This document shows positions 45,693 to 53,033 of a DNA stretch of 64,000 nt, piece after piece (within the stretch, counting starts at the first letter, position 1; each line of letters begins with the position of its first letter). The notes under the pieces were generated by a model. That model was given only the letters and a program-made list of their open reading frames with translations. It was not told the origin of the DNA and searched no databases. A program made the position numbers and the translations under genes. Source of the stretch: Streptomyces collinus Tu 365 (GTDB lineage Bacteria > Actinomycetota > Actinomycetes > Streptomycetales > Streptomycetaceae); assembly GCF_000444875.1 (NCBI RefSeq), contig NC_021985.1, positions 7,212,170-7,276,169 on the forward strand, given 5' to 3'.

Positions 45693-47225
45693 ATGGCCGA
45701 ACGTCACGTGATGTCCATCGATCAGGGCACCAATTCCACCCGCTGCATCCTCTTCGACCACCGGGGGCGGCTGGTGTCGGTCGCGCAACGGGAGCACCAG
45801 CAGCACTTCCCCCGGCCCGGCTGGGTCGAGCACGACGCCGTGGAGATCTGGCAGAACCTGAGGCGCGTCGTGCCCGAGTCGCTGGCCGCCGCCGGCATCG
45901 ACCCGGAACAGGTCGCCGCCATCGGTCTCGCCAACCAGCGGGAGACGACGGTGCTCTGGGACCGGCGGACGGGCGTACCGCTGGGCCGGGCGATCGTCTG
46001 GCAGGACATCCGCACGGCTCCGCTCGTGGCGGAGCTGGCGCGGCGGCCGGGGGAGGACTTCTTCCTCGACCGGTGCGGCCTGCCGCCGTCGACCTACTTC
46101 TCCGCACTGCGCATCCGCTGGCTCCTCGACCACGTCAAGGGCCTGGAACGGCGGGCCAGGGACGGCGAGGTGCTGTTCGGCACGATGGAGACCTGGCTCG
46201 TCTGGAACCTCACCGGCGGCGCCGACGGCGGCCTGCACATCACCGACGTCACCAACGCCGGCCGCACCATGCTGATGAACATCCGCACCCTCACCTGGGA
46301 CGAGGACCTGCTGGACCTCTTCGGCGTCCCCCGGGTCATGCTGCCCGAGATCAGGTCGTCGGCCGAGCTGTACGGCGACGCCCGCGCGCTGCTGCCCGGC
46401 GTCGGCATCACGGCGGCCCTCGGCGACCAGCAGGCGGCCCTGTTCGGCCAGACCTGCTTCTCCCCGGGGGAGGCCAAGTGCACCTACGGGACCGGCAGCT
46501 TCCTGCTCCTGAACACCGGCACCGAGCCCGTGCGCTCCCGGCACGGACTGCTCACCACCGTCGCGTACCGGATCGGGGACCAGAAGCCCTTCTACGCGCT
46601 GGAGGGCTCCATCGCCGTCACCGGCGCGCTCGTCCAGTGGTTCCGCGACCGTCTGGGCCTGATCAGCAGCGCCCCGGAGATCGAGACCCTGGCGCGGACG
46701 GTCGAGGACAACGGCGGCTGCTACATCGTCCCCGCCTTCTCGGGCCTGTTCGCGCCCCGGTGGCGCAGCGACGCCCGCGGCGTCATCGTCGGCCTCACCT
46801 CGTACATCACCAAGGGGCACCTGGCGCGTGCCGTCCTGGAGGCCACCGGCTGGCAGACCCGCGAGGTGGTCGACGCCATGAACGCCGACTCCTCCGTACC
46901 GCTGAAGGAACTCAAGGTGGACGGCGGCATGACGGCGGACAACCTGCTCATGCAGTTCGTCGCCGACGTGCTCGACGTGCCCGTGGTGCGCCCCATGGTC
47001 GCCGAGACGGTCTCGCTCGGCGCGGCGTACGCGGCCGGGCTGGCCGCCGGCTACTGGCCGGACCTGGAGGTCCTGCGCCGCAACTGGCACCGCGCCGGTC
47101 AGTGGCTGCCCGGCATGGACCCCGCACACCGCGCGGCGGAGTACGAGAACTGGCAACGCGCGGTGGAACGCTCCCTCGGCTGGGTGAGGCAACCCCAACC
47201 GGCCGCCCCGCCCCCGGACGCCTGA
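45693..47225 (+). CDS. glpK: glycerol kinase
   Basis: Phosphorylates glycerol to sn-glycerol 3-phosphate. 510 residues of the FGGY kinase fold with the phosphate-binding SIDQGTNSTRCILFD at the N terminus, the substrate loop IGLANQRETTVLWDRRTG, TYGTGSFLLLNTG and the C-terminal LKVDGGMTADNLLMQFVADV (hinge and ATP site). ATG 45693 with GGAAGG upstream. In the classical gylCABX operon glpF and glpD accompany glpK; here neither is present, so this is probably a second glycerol locus. Confidence 0.95.
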   Translation: MAERHVMSIDQGTNSTRCILFDHRGRLVSVAQREHQQHFPRPGWVEHDAVEIWQNLRRVVPESLAAAGIDPEQVAAIGLANQRETTVLWDRRTGVPLGRAIVWQDIRTAPLVAELARRPGEDFFLDRCGLPPSTYFSALRIRWLLDHVKGLERRARDGEVLFGTMETWLVWNLTGGADGGLHITDVTNAGRTMLMNIRTLTWDEDLLDLFGVPRVMLPEIRSSAELYGDARALLPGVGITAALGDQQAALFGQTCFSPGEAKCTYGTGSFLLLNTGTEPVRSRHGLLTTVAYRIGDQKPFYALEGSIAVTGALVQWFRDRLGLISSAPEIETLARTVEDNGGCYIVPAFSGLFAPRWRSDARGVIVGLTSYITKGHLARAVLEATGWQTREVVDAMNADSSVPLKELKVDGGMTADNLLMQFVADVLDVPVVRPMVAETVSLGAAYAAGLAAGYWPDLEVLRRNWHRAGQWLPGMDPAHRAAEYENWQRAVERSLGWVRQPQPAAPPPDA

Positions 47226-47283
47226 CCGCCGGCCGCGCCGGCCCGCGGAAAGTCGGCAACCCAGGGCACGCCCCTCACCCGCC

Positions 47284-47336
47284 CGTCGGCCCACCGGCTC
47301 CCTGGCCGCCCGTCGGCCCCCGGCCCCCTGGCCGCC
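47284..47336. repeat. two tandem copies of a 26-27-bp repeat
   Basis: CGTCGGCCCACCGGCTCCCT-type unit at 47284-47310, a 26-bp copy at 47311-47336 and the first 8 bases of a third. It lies between glpK and the GntR-type promoter; likely slippage product. Confidence 0.7.
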
Positions 47337-47351
47337 CGTCGGCCGAGAAAC

Positions 47352-47374
47352 ACTGGTCCAACCAGTTGACCAGT
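47352..47374 (+). promoter_or_regulatory. ACTGGT/ACCAGT operator upstream of GntR gene
   Basis: ACTGGT-CCA-ACCAGT (47352-47366) is a perfect inverted repeat, and a second ACCAGT half-site in TTGACCAGT follows (47367-47374). It lies 28-50 nt upstream of the ATG of a FadR/GntR-type gene, and TTGACC may be the -35 hexamer. Such symmetric TGGT/ACCA sites are typical GntR-family operators; autoregulation is likely. Confidence 0.6.
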
Positions 47375-47401
47375 GCACGGGGCGCCGTCACCCTGATCGC
47401 C

Positions 47402-48115
47402 ATGACTCAGGGACACATCCGGCGGGAGGCGGTCTCCGACCAGCTCTTCGCCGTGCTGCGCGACAGGATTCTCGGCGGGGAGCTGCCGGCCGGCGCCGCC
47501 CTCACCGCCGAACGGGACCTCGCGGCCGAGTTCGGGGTGAACCGGCACGCCGTCCGGGAGGCCGTCAAACGGCTCCAGCAGGCGCGGCTGGTCGAGGTCA
47601 GCCACGGCGGCCGCACCCTCGTCCTGGACTGGCGGCGGACCGCCGGGCTGGACCTCGCCGTCGGGATCGCCGCGGCCGACGCCGGGCCCTCGGTGACCGA
47701 CCTCGCCCGGGACGCCCTGGAGATGCGCGCCTGCGTCGGGGCCGACGCGGCCCGGCTGTGCGCGCTGCGCTGCTCCGAGGCGGCCGCCGGCGAGATCGTC
47801 GAGGCCGCGGGCCGCTACGCCCGCACCGGTCCCGACCTGACCGAGCTGGGCGAGGCCGACGTCGCCTGGTGGCGGCTGATCGTGGAGGGCTCCGGGAACA
47901 TCGCCTACCTGCTGGCCTTCAACAGCCTGGTGGGCGGCACGCTCCCGGTCGCCGACGTGCCGGACGACCTGCGGGCCGCGGAACTCCTCGACGTCGCCGC
48001 CCACCAGCGGCTCGCGGCGCACATCGCGGCCCGCGAGGACGCGGCGGCCGAGCGGCTGGCCCGCGAGCTGCTGTCCCGCAGCGTGCCCGCCACGCGCCGG
48101 AAGGCGGTGCGCTGA
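47402..48115 (+). CDS. FadR-type GntR-family regulator
   Basis: 237 residues. Winged helix at about residues 8-75 (VSDQLFAVLRDRILGGELPA, then FGVNRHAVREAVKRLQQARL); helical C-terminal FCD/FadR_C domain from about 95 with LEMRACVGADAARLCALR and a metal-type His in LLDVAAHQRLAAHI. ATG 47402 sits 28 nt after an operator-like site. The next gene starts one base after the stop, so regulator, hydroxylase-superfamily enzyme and lysoplasmalogenase form one operon. Confidence 0.87.
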   Translation: MTQGHIRREAVSDQLFAVLRDRILGGELPAGAALTAERDLAAEFGVNRHAVREAVKRLQQARLVEVSHGGRTLVLDWRRTAGLDLAVGIAAADAGPSVTDLARDALEMRACVGADAARLCALRCSEAAAGEIVEAAGRYARTGPDLTELGEADVAWWRLIVEGSGNIAYLLAFNSLVGGTLPVADVPDDLRAAELLDVAAHQRLAAHIAAREDAAAERLARELLSRSVPATRRKAVR

Positions 48116-48116
48116 C

Positions 48117-48950
48117 ATGATCCCGGCCGTGGTCTACGCGATACCGGCGTTCGTGCTCCTCGTCGTCGTGGAGGCGCTGTCCTACCGCTTCCTGCCGGAC
48201 GACGACGAACGCGGGTACGAGCTGCGCGACACCGTCACCAGCATGTCCATGGGCGCGGGCAGCCAGGTCGTCGCCGTGCCGTGGAAGGCGGTGACGATCC
48301 TCCTGTACGCGGCCCTCTGCACCGCCGCCCCCTGGCACCTGCCGCCGTCCTCCGCCTGGACCTGGGTCCTGCTGTTCTTCGGCGACGACCTGGCGTACTA
48401 CGCCTTCCACCGGGCCCACCACCGGGTACGGGTCCTGTGGGCCAGCCACGTCGTCCACCACTCCAGCGTCCGCTTCAACCTCTCCACCGCGCTGCGCCAG
48501 AGCTGGACCCCGATGACGGGCCTGCCGTTCTGGCTGCCCCTGGCGCTGCTCGGCGTGCCGCCCTGGATGATCCTGCTCCAGCAGGCGTTCAGCCTCGTCT
48601 ACCAGTTCTTCCTGCACACCGAGCGGGTGGACCGGCTGTGGCGGCCGGTGGAGTGGATCTTCAACACGCCCTCCCACCACCGCGTCCACCACGGCTCGAA
48701 CAACGCGTACCTGGACCGCAACTACGGCGGGATCCTCATCGTCTGGGACCGGCTGTTCGGCACCTTCGAACCGGAGGGCGAGCGGGTGGTGTACGGCCTG
48801 ACGAAGAACATCGACACCTACAACCCGGCGCGGGTGGCCTTCCACGAGTTCGCCGCCGCCTGGCGCGACGTCCGCGCGGCGACGCGCTGGCGGGACCGCG
48901 CCGGCCACCTCTTCGGGCCGCCCGGCTGGGCGCCCCGGACGGAGGCGTGA
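48117..48950 (+). CDS. sterol desaturase / fatty-acid hydroxylase superfamily membrane di-iron enzyme
   Basis: 277 residues with four to five hydrophobic segments and the eight-His di-iron signature: HRAHH (98-102), HVVHH (111-115) and THSHHRVHH-type cluster (PSHHRVHHG, about 186-193). The superfamily includes sterol C4 oxidases, alkylglycerol monooxygenase and ether-lipid desaturases. Being in the same operon as a lysoplasmalogenase, it is more likely to act on an ether or plasmalogen-type lipid than on a sterol (inference). ATG 48117 is one base after the regulator stop. Confidence 0.87.
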   Translation: MIPAVVYAIPAFVLLVVVEALSYRFLPDDDERGYELRDTVTSMSMGAGSQVVAVPWKAVTILLYAALCTAAPWHLPPSSAWTWVLLFFGDDLAYYAFHRAHHRVRVLWASHVVHHSSVRFNLSTALRQSWTPMTGLPFWLPLALLGVPPWMILLQQAFSLVYQFFLHTERVDRLWRPVEWIFNTPSHHRVHHGSNNAYLDRNYGGILIVWDRLFGTFEPEGERVVYGLTKNIDTYNPARVAFHEFAAAWRDVRAATRWRDRAGHLFGPPGWAPRTEA

Positions 48951-48951
48951 G

Positions 48952-49623
48952 ATGCCGCCGCTGATCCTCGCCTTCGCCGCGCTCGCCGCCCTCGACATCG
49001 CCGGCGTCGCGGCCGGCCCGCCGGCCCTGGAGTGGGCCGCCAAACCCCTCCTCGCGCCCGTGCTCGCGGTCCATCTGTGGCGCCTGACCGGCACCCGGCA
49101 CGCCCCGGTCCTGGCCGGCCTCGGCCTCGCCACCGCCGGGGACGTGGCCCTGATGCTGCCGGGCCGGGCGGCCTTCGCCGCCGGACTCGGGTTCTTCCTG
49201 GGCGCGCAGCTGTGCTGGACGGCGGCGTTCGTGCGCGCGGGCGCCCTCGGGCACCTGCGCTCCCGCCGCCTGCTGTGCGCCGTCCACGGCGCCGGCTGGG
49301 CCGCGGCGGTCGCCGTCCTCGCGCCCGCGCTCGGGCCGGCCCTCGGGATCGCGGTCGCCGGGTACGCGCTGGCCCTGGTCACCATGGCGCTCACCGCACG
49401 CGTGCTGGGGCCGCGGGCGGCCTGGGGCGGCCTCGTCTTCCTCGGCTCGGACCTGCTTGTGGGACTGGGCGCCGCGGGCATCGGCTTCCCGGGGCAGGGC
49501 GTGCTGGTCATGGTCACCTACACCCTGGCCCTCGCCCTGATCACCATGGCCGTCGCCGCGGCGGAGCCGGGAGCGGCGGACGGCGTCGCGCCGGCGCCGT
49601 CCGCCCCCCGGCTGCGAACCTGA
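48952..49623 (+). CDS. lysoplasmalogenase (YhhN/TMEM86 family)
   Basis: 223 residues with eight short membrane helices. Family signatures are LLAPVLAVHLWRLTG, GLATAGDVALMLPGRAAFAAG with the conserved Asp, and GLVFLGSDLLVGLG with the second Asp. Members hydrolyse the vinyl-ether bond of lysoplasmalogens. The ATG lies 2 nt after the hydroxylase-superfamily stop, so the two enzymes are produced together. Confidence 0.85.
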   Translation: MPPLILAFAALAALDIAGVAAGPPALEWAAKPLLAPVLAVHLWRLTGTRHAPVLAGLGLATAGDVALMLPGRAAFAAGLGFFLGAQLCWTAAFVRAGALGHLRSRRLLCAVHGAGWAAAVAVLAPALGPALGIAVAGYALALVTMALTARVLGPRAAWGGLVFLGSDLLVGLGAAGIGFPGQGVLVMVTYTLALALITMAVAAAEPGAADGVAPAPSAPRLRT

Positions 49624-49677
49624 CCGGACGCCCGCACGCTGGAGAGACAGCCCGATTCCCGGCGAAGGAGCGTCCGC

Positions 49678-49908
49678 ATGGCGAAGGACCGTGGTGAGGA
49701 CAAGGAGCTGAAGAAGGGCGACGACGTGACCTGGAGGAGTCACGGCGGTCAGGCCGAGGGCAAGGTGGAGAAGAAGATCACCGAGCGCACCGAAGCGGCG
49801 GGCCGCACCGTGGACGCCTCGCCCGAGGAGCCGCAGTACCAGGTCCGCAGCGACAAGTCCGGCGGCTCCGCGGTGCACAAGCCGTCCGCGCTCAAGAAGA
49901 AGAAGTGA
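49678..49908 (+). CDS. DUF2945 (HVA1-like) small basic protein
   Basis: 76 residues, mostly charged: KGDDVTWRSHGGQAEGKV is the DUF2945/hypervirulence-associated-protein TUDOR-like core and the end is Lys-rich (KPSALKKKK). AAGGAG lies 5-10 nt before the ATG. Together with the DUF3140 gene 9 bp downstream it forms a pair that recurs in actinobacteria; the function is unknown, with stress or DNA-related roles proposed. Confidence 0.85.
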   Translation: MAKDRGEDKELKKGDDVTWRSHGGQAEGKVEKKITERTEAAGRTVDASPEEPQYQVRSDKSGGSAVHKPSALKKKK

Positions 49909-49917
49909 GACGGCGGC

Positions 49918-50250
49918 GTGGACGACACCGAGCGCAAGGAGACCTGGGACGAATTCCGTGAGCTGGTCAACATGACACCGGCCGAACTCGACAAGTGGCT
50001 GGAGTCCGACGACTCGCGCGACGCCGGGGACCACCAGGCCGGAGGCGAGTCCACGGGACACGCCTCCGGCCGCCGGATCACGCAGATCCTGCGGGCGAGG
50101 AAGGGCGACCTCTCCGACGACGACTACCGGCACATGCGCAAGGTGGTCGGCTACATCCACCGCCACCTCGCCCAGCGCCCGTCCGGCGACGTACGGGAGA
50201 CCCGCTGGCGGTACTCCCTGATGAACTGGGGCCACGACCCGCTGTCCTGA
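49918..50250 (+). CDS. DUF3140 protein
   Basis: 110 residues, helical: RKETWDEFRELVNMTPAELD, KWLESDDS, RRITQILRARKGDLSDDDY, HMRKVVGYIHRHLAQRP and the conserved end TRWRYSLMNWGHDP. This is typical DUF3140, with a SAP/helix-hairpin-like N-terminal part. GTG at 49918, 9 bp after the DUF2945 gene, so co-transcribed. Function unknown. Confidence 0.85.
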   Translation: MDDTERKETWDEFRELVNMTPAELDKWLESDDSRDAGDHQAGGESTGHASGRRITQILRARKGDLSDDDYRHMRKVVGYIHRHLAQRPSGDVRETRWRYSLMNWGHDPLS

Positions 50251-50322
50251 CGGGTACCGCCGCCTGCCCGCCTGTCCCGGCAGGGGCCCGCCCCGAACCG
50301 TTCGTCCCGCCGGCGGCCCGCC

Positions 50323-51348
50323 TCACCGGCGCGCCCCGCCCGGCCGTGCCCGCACTCCCGCCAGCGCGCCCAGCACCGTGTCGTTGGCCTCGCGGTCGCC
50401 GACGGTGAGCCGCAGGCCCTCGCCGGGGTAGTGGCGCGCCTGGACCCCCGCGCCGGTGAGGGCCGCGGCGGCCTCGTCGACCGGGTCGGGCGCGGCCAGC
50501 CAGACGGAGTTGGTGTGGCTGGGGCCGATCTCCCAGCCGAGCGAGGCGACTTCGCGCAGCAGCCGTTCGCGTTCGGCCACGACCGCGTCCACGCGCAGGC
50601 GCAGCTCGTCCTCGGCCCGCAGCGAGGCCAGCACCGCGGCCGTCGCCACCGCGTTGACGCCGAACGGCAGTTGCCGCCCGCGGATCCGCGCCACCAGTCC
50701 GGCCGCGCCGAGTCCGTAGCCGACCCTGAGCGCGGCGAGGCCGTAGGCCTTCGAAAAGGTGCGCAGCACCAGCAGGTTGGGGTGCGCCTCCAGCAGCGCG
50801 AGCGAGTCCGGCAGGCCGGGATGGCGGGCGAACTCGACGTACGCCTCGTCGAGGAGCACCGTGACGTGCGGGGGGACGCGGCGCAGGAACGCCGACAGCG
50901 CGCCGGCGGTGACCAGGCTGCCGGTGGGGTTGTGCGGGTTGCACAGCACCACGACCCGGGTGCGGGGGCCGAGCGCCGCGAGCAGGGCCCGGAGGTCCTG
51001 GTGCCCGTCCGGTGTCAGGGGCACGGGGACCGGCCGGGCGCCGGCCATGCCGGCCAGGAGCGGGTACGCGTCGAACGAGCGCCAGCCGTACACCACCGTG
51101 TCGCCCGGCCGGACCACCGCCTGGAACAACTGCAGGGCCACGCCGACCGAGCCGCTGCCGACCGCGACACGGTCGGGGGCCACCCCGCACCACGCGGCGA
51201 TCCGCCCGGTGAGCTCCTCGGGGTGGAACGGCGGGTAGCGGTGGGCCCGGTCGACGGCCCGTCGCATCGCCTCCCGCACCGACGGCAGCGGGGGATAGGG
51301 GCTCTCGTTCAGGGCGAGCCGGTGCGGCACCGGGAGGCCGTCCTCCAT
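50323..51348 (-). CDS. HisC-like PLP aminotransferase
   Basis: 341-residue fold-type I aminotransferase of the histidinol-phosphate/aromatic class. The PLP lysine is Lys200 in RTFSKAYGLAALRVGYGL; other cofactor residues are CNPHNPTG (136-143) and LLDEAYVEF. The HisC role is doubtful because this is the last gene of a five-gene operon with a TPP enzyme and a KAS III-like protein; a 2-keto acid or keto product from these is the likely substrate (inference). Its ATG at 51348 is 3 bp after the KAS III-like stop. Confidence 0.87.
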   Translation of the reverse strand: MEDGLPVPHRLALNESPYPPLPSVREAMRRAVDRAHRYPPFHPEELTGRIAAWCGVAPDRVAVGSGSVGVALQLFQAVVRPGDTVVYGWRSFDAYPLLAGMAGARPVPVPLTPDGHQDLRALLAALGPRTRVVVLCNPHNPTGSLVTAGALSAFLRRVPPHVTVLLDEAYVEFARHPGLPDSLALLEAHPNLLVLRTFSKAYGLAALRVGYGLGAAGLVARIRGRQLPFGVNAVATAAVLASLRAEDELRLRVDAVVAERERLLREVASLGWEIGPSHTNSVWLAAPDPVDEAAAALTGAGVQARHYPGEGLRLTVGDREANDTVLGALAGVRARPGGARR

Positions 51349-51351
51349 GCC

Positions 51352-52371
51352 TCAGTCCCGCCCGCCGTGCCAGCGCACGGCGACAGCGCCGGCGAAGTCG
51401 CCCGCGTGCGCGAAGCCGCCCAGCACCACCAGGTCGCCGTCCGCCACCTGCCCGGAGGCGATCGCGCGCTCCAGGGTGATCGGTATCGCCGCCCCGAACA
51501 GGTTCCCGTACACGTCGAAGGTGTGCAGGTGCCGCTCCGGCGGCAGTCGCAGCGCCTCCCGCCAGTTCCGCAGGAAGGTGCGGTTGGGCTGGTTGGTGAT
51601 GAGGGCGTCGATGTCGGAGGTCGGCACGCCGAGCCGCCCGCACAGGTCCGTGACCACCTCGGGGACCAGGCGGTTCCCGCGCGCCAGGACCTTGGCGACG
51701 CTCGCGTCGGTGAACCCGATCCGCAGCTGGGACTCGCCAGGCTCCCAGTACTTGCGGCCGTCGTCGACCGCCACGGTCATGTCGCCCGCGTACGCCCCGA
51801 TGTGCCGGGTCTCCACGTCCAGCACCGGCGACCCGGCCGACGTCGTCACGTACCCGACCCCGCAGCCGTCGCCCGGGATCGCGGCCTGGGCCAGCCTGCG
51901 CACCTCGGACTGGGTGAACCACTGGCCGGCGGCGCTCTGCGCGTTGCAGATCAGCGCGGTCCGCGCGTCGGTGGTGGTGAGGATCTGCCGGGCCAGCTTC
52001 AGCATGTACACGAACGACGCGCAGCCCGCGTTGGCCACGTCGACGAGCCACTCCGGATTCAGGCCGAGCCGGCGCGCCACCTCGGTCCCGGCGCCGACGA
52101 ACGGCAGGTCGGGCAGCTGGCTGTGCACGAGCAGCACGTCGACGTCCCGGATCTGAGCCGCGCTGTGCCGCTCGATCAGGGGCTGTACGGCGCGCTCGAT
52201 CATGTCGGCGTTGGTCTCGTCCCTGGCCACGTGGTGGCGTGACGGCGGCACCTTGAACATCGGGTGGTCGCGGAGCTTGTCCTCGGCGCCGGGGTACCGC
52301 GTGTAGAACTCGGCCGGCACCGGGTCGCCGGGCAGGTAGCAGGCGACGTCGGTGAGGCTGACCGTGGTCAC
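51352..52371 (-). CDS. KAS III-like (FabH superfamily) acyltransferase with altered active site
   Basis: 339-residue thiolase-fold protein. The nucleophile Cys117 is in VANAGCASFVYM and the third residue Asn290 in DVYGNLFGA, but the FabH His of HQAN is replaced: the segment reads ALITNQPNRTF with Asn260. Without His, decarboxylative condensation is expected to be impaired, so the protein may be an acyl transferase or use another mechanism. GTG at 52371 overlaps the SRPBCC stop (GTGA). No acyl carrier protein gene is visible in the operon. Confidence 0.85.
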   Translation of the reverse strand: MTTVSLTDVACYLPGDPVPAEFYTRYPGAEDKLRDHPMFKVPPSRHHVARDETNADMIERAVQPLIERHSAAQIRDVDVLLVHSQLPDLPFVGAGTEVARRLGLNPEWLVDVANAGCASFVYMLKLARQILTTTDARTALICNAQSAAGQWFTQSEVRRLAQAAIPGDGCGVGYVTTSAGSPVLDVETRHIGAYAGDMTVAVDDGRKYWEPGESQLRIGFTDASVAKVLARGNRLVPEVVTDLCGRLGVPTSDIDALITNQPNRTFLRNWREALRLPPERHLHTFDVYGNLFGAAIPITLERAIASGQVADGDLVVLGGFAHAGDFAGAVAVRWHGGRD

Positions 52372-53033
52372 CGGGTCACCGCCCGGGCGGGGGCCGAACC
52401 GACCGGCAGGCCGCTTCGGTGCCGGTGCTCCAGGATGGCCTTGAGGTTGCGCATCTCCACGGTGTGCCCGGCGTAGAAGAGGTCCCAGTAGTCGCCCACC
52501 CAGGGCCGGTCCGGGCGCGGGGCCAGTTCGGGGTGCGGGTTGTCGTCGTAGTGGGGGTGCCGGCAGTTGGTCCAGGTGATCACCGAGCCCGGCCGGCCGA
52601 GGACCAGGGAGGCCGGGACCACCCGCATCAGGTAGATCATCCAGAGCTGGTCGCCCTGGTCCCACGAGCAGTGGTAGTCCACGGTCAGGGCGCCGGGGTT
52701 CGCGACGACCTCGCAGTAGATCCGGGTGTCGTCCTCCAGCCGGTCGTACCCGGCCCACAGTCCCGGTGTGCCGGTGGGCGCGAAGTCCCGCAGGCTGAAG
52801 GTCCACTCCTCCAGGTGGTGCCCCTGGCGCAGGTAGTCGTAGGCCTGCTCAGGGGGGCAGTCGACGTACTCGTGGATGGTGCAGTACTGCCCGTACACCT
52901 GGTGGTGCGGGTAGACGGCGTGGGTGAGTTCCATGCAGTGGGCGGTGACTTCCTCCTTGGCGGTGTTCTCGATCCGCATCAGGCCCGGGATGCCCGCCAG
53001 CCTCTCAGCCGACGTGGACGACTCCTTGCTCAT
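52368..53033 (-). CDS. SRPBCC (START-like) family protein
   Basis: 221 residues. The centre resembles a polyketide cyclase/START-type helix-grip fold (YGQYCTIHEYVDCPPEQAYD, then WTFSLRDFAPTG and the long C-terminal helix region VEMRNLKAILEHRHRSG). These proteins bind hydrophobic ligands and can act as cyclases or dehydratases. Rich in Tyr, Trp, His and Cys. Its ATG lies 29 nt inside the end of the TPP-enzyme gene, with GGAGAG upstream. The specific reaction cannot be told. Confidence 0.75.
   Translation of the reverse strand: MSKESSTSAERLAGIPGLMRIENTAKEEVTAHCMELTHAVYPHHQVYGQYCTIHEYVDCPPEQAYDYLRQGHHLEEWTFSLRDFAPTGTPGLWAGYDRLEDDTRIYCEVVANPGALTVDYHCSWDQGDQLWMIYLMRVVPASLVLGRPGSVITWTNCRHPHYDDNPHPELAPRPDRPWVGDYWDLFYAGHTVEMRNLKAILEHRHRSGLPVGSAPARAVTR

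Noticed and set aside
47352..47367. DasR-type dre site
   Set aside because: Arms match ACTGGT/ACCAGT but the centre is one base too short for the 16-bp consensus, and a FadR-type regulator is encoded right downstream.
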